A stretch of DNA of 64,000 nucleotides from Linyphia triangularis (GCA_963978545.1 OZ021724.1:29749933-29813932), one strand, 5' to 3'; counted from the first letter of the stretch, positions 19,640 to 32,479 are shown. Notes: generated by a model from the letters alone, not told the origin. Numbers and translations are program-made.

Positions 19640-22600
19640 GGAATCTGCGCGTTCATTACCCATGATCCCCACATGATCTGGGATCCAACAAAAAAGAACT
19701 TTAAAATTTCCGTCTAAAAGTGTGAGATAATGTTTTAAAATTTCTAAAATATAAGGATGGGCCTGGTTAAGCGGATTACATAGTGCATTAAACAGCTCTT
19801 AAAATCTGTGTAAATAATCCATCGACCATAGCCTTGCTTTAAAATAAATTCCAAGTCCAATAGAATAGCCAGGGACTTTGGTGAAAAGATGGAGCTGCTA
19901 TGGAGCAATTCTTGAGACATGATGGTATTGTCATGAACTGCAGCAGCTCCAACATGCCCTTGACTTTTCGACCCATCCATAAATATTGGTTTAAAATTAG
20001 AAAAGTTGAATCTTTAATAATAAAAAATGTTTGTAAAAGCAGCGTCCGGTGTAAAACACTTTTTAAAATTATTAAAAATATTAAGAACTACGATATCATG
20101 ATGAAACCAGAGTGGAATGGAGAATGAGATAGGTTGAACCATAAAATCATCGATATTATAAGATAAGAGAATGAAATTAATTCTTAATGCAAATGATGGT
20201 ATGCAAAATGGACATGCTATAAAAAGTCGATGATAAAGAGGGTTAAAAATATGTTCTAAAAGAGGATGACTTTTTATTTTAAAATAATACTTTAAAGAAA
20301 GTCTGTCGCGTCTTATCCCTAGAGAGGATTCCAGACAAAGCACGTATAAACTTTGCACCGGTGATGTACTAAATGCTCCTGATCCGATCCTGAGACCTAG
20401 ATGGTGAACATGATCCAGAAGCATTGCAGCCGATTTTCTGGCTGATCCGTACACTACCGAGTCATAGTCAAATATAGAACGGACCAGGCATCGGTATATC
20501 TTTAACATGGAGGTGATGTCAGCTCCCCAGGAAGTGTTAGAGAGAACTTTCAGGAAATTCAAGACTTTATTGCACTTCAATTTATGATGTTTGATATGAG
20601 GCAGGAAAGTGAGCTTAGAGTAGAAGATTATCCCAAGAAATTTGTTTTCATGAACAATCATATTTGAACACCATTTAGTTAAATTTCTGGATCGCGGTGA
20701 AGCTCACGTTTCCTGCAGAAGCGCATAGCTACGGTTTTTTCGGCAGAAAAAGTGAACCCGTTTTTAATAAAGCAGTCTGTAATTCTCCTGATAGCCAACT
20801 GAAACTGTCTCTCTAGGAGTGACATATTCGTTTAGGCGCAAGACATCTGAAAGTCGTCAACAAACGAAGTTACCGACACTACTGGTGTAAGGCAGGTTAA
20901 AAGGCTGTTAACTTTGACGATAAACAGTGCGCAGCTCAACACACTTCCCTGAGGGACACCTTGCTCTTCTATGACCTCATCAGATAATATCAAGTTTATT
21001 CGTACATGGAAGATTCTTCGCCTTAAGACATTTTCAATGGATATTGGTTAATTTCCTCTCACAATTAAATCATGTATGTCTTTGAGTATACAATATCTCC
21101 AAGTACGATCATAAGCTTTCCCCATGTCAAAGAATACAGATACCAAATAGTTCCGCTTGTCAAAGGCTTTCCGAACTGAAGTTTCGAGGAGGAGCAAGTT
21201 GTCAATAGTGCTTCGACCACGACGAAAACCACTCTGGAATCGAGACAGACAATCGTTGAATTCGAGATAAAATAATAGAAGTGGATTAACTAGTTTCTCC
21301 AATAGTTTACAAAAACAACTAATTAATGCAATTGGGCGGTAACTAGAGGGATTCTTGGGGTCTGTACCAGGTTTTTCATATTTGGAATTATAAAAGCTCG
21401 CTACCAATTAGACGGAAATGTATTTTCCCGCCAAATGCGTTAAACAATTTCAGTATAAGCTTGAGCTAGAGTGGCTGTAGATGTTTAAACATTGAATAAT
21501 ATATGTTGTCTGGTCCAACAGCAGAATTGTTGGAACCAGATAAAGCTTGCATCAACTCAGCCAAAGTAAATTCTGAATTATAATCTTCAGAAGTAGAAGG
21601 GAAATTTAACTTTGTTCTCGCAGCTCGAAGCTTATATGATGCGAACGGCTCTTTATGATTGGAATTGCTTGGTGAATTCATTTGCAAGAGTATCGGCAAT
21701 ATCCTCCCCTGGTGGGACACAACTCCCTGGTGGTTCTCTAAGATGGAGATAGAGTAATTAGGTTAATAGACCTTGATTTTATTGACCTTTTCACAGACCC
21801 TCTTGGAAGACGTTGAGGAAGTTATGGTGCTAACATTATTCCTTCAAGAATCCTTCTGGCTTCGGCGGCGGATCTGACCCCTTGAAATTGACTAAATTAG
21901 TCGTAGTGGGGTACCTGTGAAAAATACCCCAAAATTTCTTTTGTTTCTTATGAGCAAGTCTGCAGATTTGATTCCACCACGGTTTGGATTGTTTCGGTAG
22001 TTTTGTTGATGATACAGGTATAGAAAGGTGAGTAGCTTCAATAATGGAGTTGGTGACAGATTGTACAGTTGTATCAATGTCACCCTGGTTCACCATCTCA
22101 TCAGACAGATATACAAAAGAAAAAAAATATTTACCAATCCACCCTTTCGATGATGAATCGGGGCTGGCGGATTACAGGAGTAGATGCACCTCCTAGATAA
22201 TTAAGGATTATTGGAAATGATCACTACTAAAAGGATAATTTTCTACAAAAAACGTCCAATCAGGGAAAAGAGATGGTGAACACAGGGCAAGATCGATGGC
22301 GTGAAAAGCCTCGATGGGGCGTGGAAGTAAATATTTTGCCCACTGTTAAAAATACAGAGATGTTAGTCTGTAATTAATTGCTCGACTTGCCTTCCACGAT
22401 TGTTGATATCTGGGCTATCCCAAAGAAGATTGTGGCCATTAATGTCGCCCATTATAATAAAAGGGGAAGGAAGCTGGTCGCAAACTCTGTTCAAATCTGT
22501 TTGTCGTATAATAAGATTAAGGGGAAGGTAAATAGAAGATATTGTAATTAATTTATTTTTTTATGTCGTCCCTGACAGCAATATCCTGAAGATTTGTCGA

Positions 22601-22842
22601 GAGCTTTAGCGGGTGGATGGATTGCTATTTAATGTAAATATAGCGACACTACCGCTAGCTCTGTCGCCGCTGACATAATCTTTACGGAGTGGGCCATACC
22701 CCTAACAAGAGAGCTATGAAAAGGCTTCAAGAGCGTCTCTTGCACACAGATGGAAATAGGCTTATGTAAATCAACTAGATGTTTGATGTCTACCGAATTG
22801 TGATGGAAACCGCGACAATTCTAAGAAAGGAGACTGAATTTT
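19640..22842 (-). pseudogene. LINE ORF2 (endonuclease, reverse transcriptase, RNase H), broken
   Basis: Endonuclease (about 22,825-22,130): NCRGF near the start, ICVQET, and SSDHF near the end. Reverse transcriptase (about 21,720-20,640): SSYRPIALISCFCKLLEK, GFRRGRSTIDNL, FFDMGKAYDRTW and the catalytic SFVDDF. RNase H (about 19,980-19,640): DGSKSQGHVGAAAV and YTDFKS, with the Glu-containing segment altered (FSPKSLAILL). At least half a dozen stops or frameshifts. The domain order with a C-terminal RNase H fits the I/Jockey/LOA group. Confidence 0.85.
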
Positions 22843-24604
22843 AAGATGGGTTTTTATCAGTCCGCCATTCTTTTGACTTGCTCCTAGGTTGGAGATTAAT
22901 AGGAGTCTCCAAACCCAAATCTACTTCCATTTCATTGGAATTAGATAAGCTTGATATGGCATCTTCTTCCGATGACAAATCCTGATTTACCCGGACTAGT
23001 TGGTTTAGTAATGGAAGTTTTCTGTGCAAAGGTATTGTTTTCAGGTTCAGATGGTTTTTTTTTTTTTTTTTTTTTGTAGAGAACCTTGAGTTTAAGAGTT
23101 TCTCCAGGTTTAGTTGTGGATTTCACTGCTGGTTTAGAAATTGTAGTTTGTGGAGATGAAGATATTTTATTAGATTTTATTCCGACTAGTTTAGTTTTAA
23201 TTGCAGTTGTTACAGTATTGGGTTTGATTGAACTATTGGAATTAGATGAACTGGAGGTTTGAATGAGGAACTTGCACAAGTGAGGAAAATGAATATATTT
23301 GAGCAGTGCAATTATTTTTTTTATCTTTATGCTTTCAATTAATCAAAAATCGAGTTTGAAATTAGCCGAAATCAAAGCAAAAGTCACGTGACCAAAAACG
23401 CATGAAAAAACAGTAACGTGGTTACGCAGAGATAAAGTCGCAAAATGAAGGAGAAACCATACTTATTCCTCGTCTAAAACAGGTTTTAGACTGGTTCATT
23501 ATCTGCGCGTTGACGTTTCACGTAAAAGTGGCTTTTTCCCGCCAAATTGCAAAGTAAAAAACTAAATATTTTTTTAACTATCTATCCGAGCTCAAATTTT
23601 TGAAAGAATGGTATTGTTTTTCATGATTTTTTCTCTACTTTTATTTAAAAATAAAACCAAAAAACGTGAAAGTTCCTCATTGGCAAGGATACGTGAGATT
23701 GGTTTGAACACTAATGCTGTTTGATGATTTGGGTTGAAGTGCATCTGAGTATGTTTTTTGACCAGTTTTAGATGATGATGCCTGAATCATTGCCTTTGTC
23801 TCGGCTTAGGGCACATTGCTTTCTGCTTTGAATTTTTTTTTTTTCGTTGCCATTCTGGGCACGACCGGGAAAACGCAGGGTGGGCACCATTGAAATTTAC
23901 ACAATGGGCATCTGCGATGCACTCCCGATCGGCATGGCCAGCAGTTCCATATTTAGCACACAAGTGTTTTTAGAATGCCCGTACCGTTGAAACTTGAAAC
24001 AGTGCAACGGATTCGGGATATATAGGCGGATGCGACAATTTAAATAGCCGGCTTTGATAGTTGTAGGTAGTACTGAGGACTCAAAAGTTAGAATTATATG
24101 TTTGGTTGGTAGTATTTCTCCGTTACGTTTCATTGTGATTCGATGACTGGAAAGTTCAGCGACGAACTCGGCTTCATCTACACATTGTATGTCCGTTTCG
24201 GAGATAACACCTTGGCTGTAGTTAAGGCTTTTGTGAGGTATAGTTGAAACAAGAATGATAGCAAGAGTTTTGAGTGACATGAGTGATTTAGATTGAAAAG
24301 GAGTGGCCGTTTCTACCAAGAGATCTCCAGAACGAAGGCACTTGATATTTTTGGCCTTTTCAATTGTATCTTGGATTGCCTTGTTAATGAGGAAGGGAGA
24401 TTTAGTTTTGAAACTAGGATCTGATGATTGAACAATAAAAAATACAGGGAGGTTAGTAGACAGTTTTTTTGGGGTTTGCAATGTTTCAGTTACCTGGTCA
24501 GATGTTCGCTTAGATTTTGGTTGGTTGGTTGGGTTTTGGGGGCTCAAAGCTCCACCCGAGCCGGAAGAAATTAAAGTGTCCATAATTAAAAGGATGATGT
24601 TCAT
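22843..24604 (-). pseudogene. LINE ORF1 (gag-like nucleic-acid-binding protein), broken
   Basis: Intact for 235 codons from the ATG at 24,604 to 23,897. A zinc-knuckle region follows RIYIPNPLHC: the first knuckle reads HCFKFQRYGHSKNTC, with Phe replacing the usual second Cys. After a frameshift the next knuckles read GTAGHADREC...HC and the HPAFSRSCPEWQ segment typical of jockey gag proteins. The C-terminal Ser/Thr/Lys-rich part (23,279-22,843) lies beyond the inserted element at 23,251-23,690. The protein normally packages LINE RNA. Confidence 0.8.
23251..23690. mobile_element. Short TIR element inserted in the LINE gag
   Basis: Bounded by AATGAGGAACTTGCAC at the left and its near reverse complement GTGAAAGTTCCTCATT at the right. 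It interrupts the LINE ORF1 and has no coding capacity. The interior contains GTCACGTGACC and paired GTAACGTGGTTACG. A target-site duplication is not obvious, so class is unassigned. Confidence 0.5.
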
Positions 24605-24950
24605 TTCGATGCTTCCCCACCCATCACGAAGTCCAAAAAGGTGAGACCCTTGGGATCTCTGGGATAGTATCGAGATATAGCATTACGGCTTCTGGTTGTT
24701 GATCAGCAGTGCAACCCTAACCACAATGCTAACCCTTGGCAGTGAAGATGGAATTTACACCACCAACCGATTGACAGGAGGGGGCTACTTTCTGCTACCC
24801 GCCTACAGTGAATCTTGGTCCAAAGGGCAAATATGCGAGGACCCAACCATGTGAATCCTACGCAAAGTAATCCCAGGATCCCATTTTCCCCCTTACGGGA
24901 CGCCGAACACGTAGGTTGGTAAAATTCAACAACAAAAATCATATAAATGA

Positions 24951-25384
24951 ACTCAGAAGTATAAGAATTATAACTAAACCCAGAAATATAAGTAAAAAAC
25001 TAAAATTAAAAATGTATAACAAAAAATGAAATCAAATTAATGAACAAAACAAAAATTAACAAAATAATACATACGGTAGGGACTAACATAAAAGGAAAGA
25101 AAAAATAGTGTCAAAGAAAACTATAATGTATTAATTATGAAAACTATTAATTATTTTTTATTAAAGTACGCAAGTGTCATTATTTCATCAAAGTTTACAA
25201 GTGCCAAGAATATCTCATTTTAAGCACCCTCCCATCCCTATCTCTTACCCTAATACATCGCCCAGATTCCTCATCTACAATAGAAAACGAGGGAGAGGGG
25301 GAGGAGAGATAGTATTTTTTTTGTTATGTGTCATTAGTCAAAGCGTCATAAGCCAACAATCTTTTTTAATCCTTTACATTAACC
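24951..25384. other. AT-rich gap between LINE and dispersed repeat
   Basis: Low-complexity A/T-rich sequence with a short purine run (GAGGGAGAGGGGGAGGAGAG, about 25,288-25,308). No gene, promoter or repeat border is convincing. Confidence 0.4.
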
Positions 25385-26060
25385 TCGATTTTGTATGTTT
25401 GTTTGTATGTGGCTGAAGGGCAAATCTGAGGAAGCTTAATTTACCCACTTGCTGTCATCTGATCAGGTTGAAACTTGGCAGATAGATTTGATGTCGATGA
25501 CAATGCATTCTATCAAGTCTTGGGGGCTGTCACTGTCACTAAAACGCCACTTTTACACACGTTTCTATAATTGTTTTGGAATACTAATAGATCCCATTTA
25601 ACCGCCATTGTTGAAACTCTTTCCTGTTGCCAAAACTATTTTAATCAGAACAAATCAAAGATAATTGGACTTGAATGCATAAATTCATTATGAAGTGTGG
25701 TCCAATCAATTCAACGTTGCGTTGCGTAGTAACGCAGCGTTGAAAGAATTTTAACCGATTACTGTTGAAATTCTTTCCTGTTTCCAAAACTGTATTAATC
25801 AGAATAAATAAAAGGTATTTAGACGTTAATGCATAAATTCATTCATTTTTAATGAATAAATTTTGAGATGTGATTTGCCGCATATTTTACTGATAAATAT
25901 TTTAATACATATTTAAAATTAGATGCAAACACGAAGCACATGCTAACAACAGAATTGGCGCTATGTTAATGAATATAAAAAGTGGCAATGAATATAAATA
26001 ATTTATATTAAAAGCTTTGTTTTCATGGATTATATTAAATCCTTAGATGGAAGAAAATAT
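25385..26060 (+). repeat. Dispersed repeat family A, copy 1
   Basis: Shares with 37,365-37,945 the blocks GATGTCGATGACAATGCATT, CTTTTACACACGTTTCT, AAAATTAGATGCAAACAC and ACAACAGAATTGG. This copy has an internal duplication: the TTGAAA(C/T)TCTTTCCTGTT block occurs at about 25,610 and 25,765, with ACGTTGCGTTGCGTAGTAAC between. No coding capacity; class unknown. Confidence 0.7.
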
Positions 26061-26220
26061 ATCGCTTTTCCCACGGATGTAATTTAATACAAAATTACTA
26101 GTAAATTTAGCAGAGTTAATTTAAATTTTCTTCATTGTGGAATTCTTCTCCAAACAAACTCATTACAGTGACCCAATATTTCAACACGCCACACACAAAA
26201 CCAAAAACATCACTAAAACA

Positions 26221-26485
26221 TAAACAGTAGAACCTTTTTCACCTCCTTCGTTAATGTCTCAAACCGATTTCGCGCATGCGCATATCCCCCATCGCGTGCC
26301 GCCGAACAAGATGATCCCGAACAGTTTCGGAATGAAAGGGGTGGGGGGAAGAGGGAGTGTTTCGGGATGCGGGGGATACAATCACCAGAGGTCGCCTCAG
26401 TAGTCGGGATGAAGATGCTGCGGCGGCAAGAGAAATCGTCTGCGTTCCGTCCCGAGGGCCGTCGCTCCTGATTTTAGGCCTATCC
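26221..26485 (+). promoter_or_regulatory. GC-rich promoter/5' leader of the DYRK gene
   Basis: GC content and CpG density rise sharply from about 26,260. An NRF1-type site (CGCGCATGCGCAT) lies at 26,271-26,283. A short upstream frame starts at ATG 26,409 (MKMLRRQEKSS...) and stops before the proposed start at 26,486. This is the only CpG-rich stretch upstream of the kinase exons. No TATA box, as usual for a housekeeping-type promoter. The assignment to the kinase rests on strand, phase and the absence of other genes between. Confidence 0.5.
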
Positions 26486-26536
26486 ATGGCCGAAGACAGA
26501 CAGCTGCCCAACATACAGGAGGATTGCCTCCTCAAG
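26486..26536 (+). CDS. Dyrk: DYRK exon 1 (candidate first coding exon)
   Basis: ATG at 26,486 begins a 17-codon exon (MAEDRQLPNIQEDCLLK) followed by a good splice donor AAG|GTTAGT. It ends in phase 0, which matches the phase-0 start of the next recognised kinase exon at 48,372, giving a 21.8-kb first intron. The frame is also open upstream but without an ATG. Context, phase and donor agree, but no transcript is available; the true first exon could be elsewhere. Confidence 0.5.
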
Positions 26537-28519
26537 GTTAGTTTAAAAATTATCCGAATTCTCCAAAACTGCCAAACGATTCGATATCGCTCCATCCCGC
26601 CCGGTGTTGTGTCCACTCTCATCTCCCCACCACCCAACCCTCCCCTTCCCACTTTCCCGTTCGACTAATAGCTTCGTAGATACCGAGGAATTTATATTCG
26701 AATTAATTTTCTTTTAATTATCCATCAAACCCTAAATGTTTCAAACATTATGACCAACCTCTTCACCCTAGCATAAATATCTCCCATACTCCCACCAATT
26801 TCTTCTTTCCCGTTCGAATGTTTTGCTCCACACTCAATAAATTATAATTCGAATGAGAATAAAGACTAGGATCAGCGCAGATGTCTTATGATTTTTTTCT
26901 CTCGTTGGGTTGGGATTATACTAGTGCGTAATAATCGTCTGATTAGGCTTAGTGGCTATCGGTCGTGTTCTGACCGGTCGACCCCCCGGTGGGATGGATG
27001 CGGCCCTTCTGGCATAGGATGTCCGGCAGGGATAGACGAATGTTCAGGAATGTATAGGGGGAAAGATAATATCTAAACACTGTTGTCAAATGGGAGAAAT
27101 ACTCGAAAGTTCTCGCATATTAATTATTTGAGATGAGATAAATTTTAGTTAGGAGTATTTAAATAATGTTATCAAACCAAAATAGTGTGATTCTTAATTA
27201 TAATTTTCATTAATAATTTCAATAAATTTTCTATTTATTTCTTAGAACCAGATTATAATCAACTTTGTTGAGTTATCAGCAATGGATAAAAATTACTGAA
27301 TTGAAATTTTCAAACTTTAGGGGACGGAACTTTGATTTGGTTTACATATTTCGAAGCACAAATGTTTAATTCTTATTAAAGTAACTCTTAAGATAATAGA
27401 AAATGGGTACTTATAACTAATATAGATTTAATATTAATATCTATAAGATTAATATAGATTATTTCTATGATTAATTCAAGAATGATTCCTGGAAAACGTT
27501 TTACGTTGTTGACAATAAATTCAAACTTTTGAACACGTTCTCAATCGTTCTATATCGATCACATTTTACTCTATTTATCAACTAGAACTTTGACTGATGT
27601 GAAAAAAATTTATGCTTAAATCTCAAAATGTTTTTATTACTCGTTTGTTATCTTTAATTTAATTGCGAATTCTTGATATTTTCATTTTTCCTAATATACA
27701 CCAGTAAATCAAGTAAATTATGTACTGGTATTTTTCATTTTATGAAACAATTATTTAAATGAGTATTTAAATTTTTAAGTAATTGAATATGAACACTTTG
27801 GTTTTATAAGCATCCTATGAAAAGGCGAGTACCTATATATTCAGAAGAAAAAAAACATAAACCTATCACGTTCACTATTTTATTTCCATTGAAATAAAAA
27901 CAAACAATATTAATCTCTACTAATTGACTTTTTTTAATCTATACAACATGAATATATCTAAAGATAAATTCTCAAAATATTGTATGTGTCGATTTAAACA
28001 AGAGCTACATTTTAAAAGTTGCGACGTATTTGGAATATATGTTTGTTTATGAATATATAAAAAGGTATAAAATATGTAGATACAAAATAACTGTAAATAG
28101 TTTGCATTTATAGTCTTTAGTAAATAGTTTGTAAAGTAGTAAAGTTATTCGAAGAACAATACCAATTACATATTCCAAACTGCATCAAAATTTGGTTTAA
28201 CTAAAAAGTATCATAATCGAATATTGAATGCAGGTAGGAGACTTTGTAACGTTTGTTCAAATATATATTTTTTCTTTCTTTGGCTGACATTAACAAACTG
28301 AAAGAAATAGTTATTGTAAAATTGAAGACATTAAGAGAATAAATATCTTAACTATTATTTAAAATAAAAGAATATGTGAATACTTTCATCAATAGTTAAT
28401 AGAAAAAATGTAATCTGTTATCAACGAAAATATAAAATTAGAGAAGTAACACCGGTGTAAGTTTCTACTCAAAAGAAAAGAATTTCATCAATATTTGATA
28501 ATAGTCAGTTTTATAGTAT

Positions 28520-29175
28520 TTAAGAGGAAATTTTTGTAAGGATCATTCCCTAAACTCCTTATGTTACAATCTTCTAGTTCAGTGCATTTAGAAACTACTT
28601 ATTATAAAATCTTGAAATTTGGTGAGTGGATACGAAAAAGATCACTTAATAAAATGGCATAAATTGTTTTCATTTTATGTCTATCGATTATAAATGAAAA
28701 TTAAAATAGTAAAAGATAAAATCAGGTAGAGCCACTTCATATACATTGGAGTAAAGATTTCAAATATAAAATAAAATATATTAGACACTATTTTCGAGTT
28801 TTTAATATGTCATTTCATTAATTGATCCTTTTCGTACTTACTACTAATTTCAAGGCTTTAACAAAGTAGTTTCTAAATGCACTGGGCTAGAATATTGTAA
28901 CATAGCGAGTATAGGGAATGATCCTTATTATACTAAACTTCAACTTAACTTGATATCACTAGACGATAGATCTTCACCTAATCCATTTTAGTGAAGTGAA
29001 GACATAATTTTCGCAAAACCTTATAGCCTTTTGTTCTCTACAGGGTTGTGGTTTTGCGAACATTATGCTTTCACGCCGCCAAAATGGATAAATTGCCTAT
29101 GAGCACTGTGACGATCTACCGTCTAGTAATGTCAAGTTAAGTTGAAGTTTAGTATAGGACTTCCTCTTAAAATTT
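28520..29175. mobile_element. Fold-back element family B, copy 1, carrying a nested fold-back element
   Basis: Arms of about 150 bp: the left begins near TTTGTAAGGATCATTCCCTA and includes CAGTGCATTTAGAAACTACT; the right contains the complement AGTAGTTTCTAAATGCACTG and AGGGAATGATCCTTA. The second copy (30.80-31.24 kb) has the same ends without the nested insert. Non-coding. Probably a non-autonomous DNA transposon. Confidence 0.75.
28937..29155. mobile_element. Fold-back element family C, copy 1 (nested)
   Basis: Almost fully palindromic, about 220 bp: starts CTAAACTTCAACTTAACTTG and ends with the complement AGTTAAGTTGAAGTTTAG. Centre CTTATAGCCTTTTGTTCTCT. It is flanked by TATA on both sides, a likely TA or TATA target duplication within the right arm of family B copy 1. 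About 18 bp missing from its left arm compared with copy 2. Confidence 0.8.
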
Positions 29176-30539
29176 GAAAGATGGTTAAATAGTTTCAAAA
29201 TAAATATGTGATATTCGAAAAACTGTACTGGTAAAAAAATTTTAAAGGGAAGCATCACTCAGTTTTTGTTTCTTGGCAATGGTTTGCAATTGGCGTAAAT
29301 TTTTTCCACCCGTTCCAATTTGATTTAGTACTTTTACAAAATGACAAAAATAATTTTATTTATAAAGACAGAAAAGTGTATTACAAATGTAATAAAATGT
29401 AACTATGGAAAACTGAACTGAAAATGAAGCTTTCTAATTTACCTTCTTTCATAATTAGTTTTCTAAAATAAACAAAAGCGTTCAAAAAAGTAATATAATA
29501 AATGTATTACTTTCTTGACAATTTAGTTTATAAATGTACAAAACAATATTTCGTTATTGCAGAGTTTAAAGGGGTTTCTGCTAAATCTATAAAAAATAAT
29601 TATTATAAAAAGACAATTATTTGCAGTTTGTGCAGAAAACACATTTTAGAATAATTTTATGCAGTCTCTAAATAACTCTCTTAAATTTAACTTAATAAAC
29701 AAAATAAAACGCGGTAGTTTATTGTTATTATTCCTGAAAGAAAAACTGTGTTTCAAAATATGATTTAATATTAAAGTTTCATAAAAGTTAAGAATAAAAT
29801 TATTTCAAATGTCACAAATTAAAAAGTATCAGTAACTACTTACACATCAGATGTTTGTCACTATAATATTAAAACTGAAAATTATTAAATTAATTTGATT
29901 CCATATTATGTGTGTTGATATTGAGTAGGCAGTTGTACCATTTTATTCTCATTCTTGAGCGGCTCAATAAAAATGTGTTTAAAGCAATTTCTTTGAAATA
30001 TTGGTAAATTAAAATACGTTTCCACAACAATATTTCTCATCATTATAATTTATTTCATAATCCATATAACATACACTGAATAATAATTAAAAAGTTAGAA
30101 TAATGTTTTAAAATTTATATTGAATTTTTATAACATGATTTGGATATTTTTCTACTGTTACCAAATAGAATTTTCTTGTGTTCATTTAAACAGTTCTCGA
30201 CCAATTTTCAATTTAATTGCTGCATTTTAACAGAACTTTTTTTATTTTCTACTTAAGGTTTCGTAACACTAAATATTCATGAAAAGTTAACACGGGCTGT
30301 TTTAAATAAATATAGTAGATACCGTTAAATAGTACTGATTAACAGTAATTAATTTAGCTAGTGATTGGATAATCACTTAATGTCTTGCTCATAATATTTT
30401 TTAAACTTTTCAATCCTAATTAAAAGCTGTAAAAAACACTAAATTCTCCTGATTATAGCTGGAGTTTAAATAAATTACAAAAATTTATTCAAGTTAATGC
30501 TTTTTCTACATTTTTTTTTCATACTAAAATACATAATTA

Positions 30540-30800
30540 TATTAAAAAATAAATATACTGTGACGTTACTGCACGCCTTCTGACAGCTTGAAGTGTATTA
30601 TTAGTGATTGGCTCCTGACAGGACTCAGTATCTCTGTGAAGGACTCTCAGAGGGTCATTAAGTCCTGAAGCAATTTAGTTAGTGTAAAGTGGAAAGATGC
30701 AAATGAGCGCAGCTGCTATAAATAGCTAGCGCGCAATGTGTAATCAGTCTCAAGCTAATCCGGATTACCTGTTTCAGCTCCTTTCTAAATTGGTAATTAA
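30540..30800 (+). promoter_or_regulatory. Candidate TATA/Inr core promoter inside DYRK intron 1
   Basis: A GC-richer island in AT-rich DNA. It has an octamer ATGCAAAT (30,697-30,704), TATAAATA (30,717-30,724), an arthropod-type initiator TCAGTC (30,744-30,749) whose A is 29 bp from the TATA start, and the palindrome TAATCCGGATTA (30,756-30,767), which contains two OTX/bicoid-type TAATCC cores. The TATA-to-Inr distance is ideal. It could be an alternative DYRK promoter, a promoter of an unseen transcript, or a promoter left by a retroelement LTR. Confidence 0.45.
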
Positions 30801-31245
30801 GAGGGATTCCTAGTAAGGACTATTCCTTATACTCGCTGTGTTGCCATCTTCGATCACAGTTCATTTAGAAACTGCTTTATGTGAAATCTTGAAATTTGAT
30901 GAAGACGTACGAAAATGATTACTGAATGAAATGGCATAAATTAAAAACTTGAAAATAGAGTCACATATTTTTTTTTTTTTGAAATCCTTACTTCAATGCC
31001 TATTGAGTGGCGACACTTGCAATAATCTTTTTTTTTTTTCCTCTTTCCTTTATTTTTTTTAATTTTCATTTATAATAGATGGACATGAAATGGAAACAAT
31101 TTCTGCCATTTCTTTATGTGATCATTTTTGTACCTACTCACCAAATTTCAAGGTTTTATACAAAGCAATTTCTAAATTAACTGGGATACAAGATAGTATC
31201 ATAGCTAGTATAGGAAATCATCCTTACTAGGACCTCCTTTTAAGA
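30801..31245. mobile_element. Fold-back element family B, copy 2
   Basis: Left end AAGAGGGATTCCTAGTAAGG, right end CCTTACTAGGACCTCCTTTT. Arms share CAGTTCATTTAGAAACTGCT and its complement with copy 1. The centre holds T-runs and GTGGCGACACTTGC. No coding capacity. Confidence 0.75.
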
Positions 31246-32091
31246 TACAAAATCATTTACTATTAATAATGATCGTTCAATAAAATTTAGTGGTTTTCAA
31301 TTCCGTCTCGTTCCTGATTCTACCATATTCTCTGAGGACGTCGTACTGCTGTGCATCCTATTTGTGAATTTAAACATAGCCGAGATAGCTCTAAGGTAAA
31401 CAGTAGACTCATCTTATTCTATTTATTCTATGCAACTCACACTGTACACTAATCTACGCCCCTTAATGCTAATAAAATAGTATCAGTAGTTTTTATAGAT
31501 GTTATTAAATTCAGATTTCTTTTTATAAGGTAGCCAAAATATTTGCACCCCTAAGCATTTTAATTATTCTAAATTTTGTTTCCACAGATAAAAATTTGAA
31601 AATTGGTCTATGTATTTTCCTTGCATTTAAACATCAGATAGTTTCAATAATGGACAGTGGCCGTATTGGGAACCTATGTCCATATTTGGAACCCTTGCCT
31701 AATATGGATACCCGTCAAAATTATGCACTTTGATGACAATAGACTGTCATGGACAAAATTTCAAAAATCGAGTCAAGACTATTTGAAATATAAAAAACTC
31801 ACTTTAATTCTCTCAATAGAGATTAATGATCAAGTCAGAATCTCTTTAAGTAAAAAAGACTCGGTTATGAATGAAATTTATAAGAACAATTTCTGCTATT
31901 TTGCAATAACGTGCAGTATTGCTTCATTGCTTTGCTTCGTCGCATACTGGGGTATTAGCATTGAAAAGTTAGCCAAAATTATTTTCACGCCAGAATAGTG
32001 TTTAAATGCAATAATAATTTAATTTATTGAATAAAATAGAGAATTATTATCTTTAGATGAAAAAAATATATATATATTTATTAAAAATAAA

Positions 32092-32124
<33 letters not shown>

Positions 32125-32479
32125 ACACTAATATCATTATCATTGGATCTCTTCATCTGATGACTTATCGAAGATTTTATTCAGATTCTAATCTAGCTTT
32201 ATTTGGTTTTGGTTTTAATAATACTCGAGAAAAACAGAGTCAGTGTATTCTTATGAAAGTCTTTACTCTTTATATGACGTAAAATCCATCGCATATTTAT
32301 TATGAACTGGTCAGAGCTCAACAGCAGCCTATTCCACACATCTGTATTGTATTCTTTTCTTAAATTTTTTTTTTATCTAATTTAAATGATATTACATTAA
32401 ATGTGTATTCCTTACCTCTTCAATTTCTTATTATAACCTCCCAATAAGCAATAAGGCATTTTTTACAAATATGGGACTA

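Larger units (their letters stand above)
19322..24950 (-). mobile_element. Jockey/X-element-like non-LTR retrotransposon, nearly full length, decayed
   Basis: Read on the minus strand the order is 5' UTR (24,950-24,605), gag-like ORF1, AP-type endonuclease, reverse transcriptase, RNase H, 3' UTR and a poly(A) tract (seen as T-run 19,327-19,361). Many stops and frameshifts, so no product is possible from this copy. Two other loci carry only the 3' end (about 35.07-35.41 and 54.02-54.41 kb), typical of 5'-truncated copies. A terminal-inverted-repeat insertion sits in ORF1 at about 23,251-23,690. Confidence 0.9.

Noticed and set aside
26251..26652. 133-codon minus-strand frame over the CpG-rich promoter
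   Set aside because: A by-product of GC-rich sequence opposite the kinase first exon; Arg/Gly/Ser rich with no motif.
31657..31998. 113-codon frame in DYRK intron 1
   Set aside because: No recognised motif, AT-rich, starts in sequence that recurs loosely near 34,470 and may be a transposon end. Kept out as a gene.
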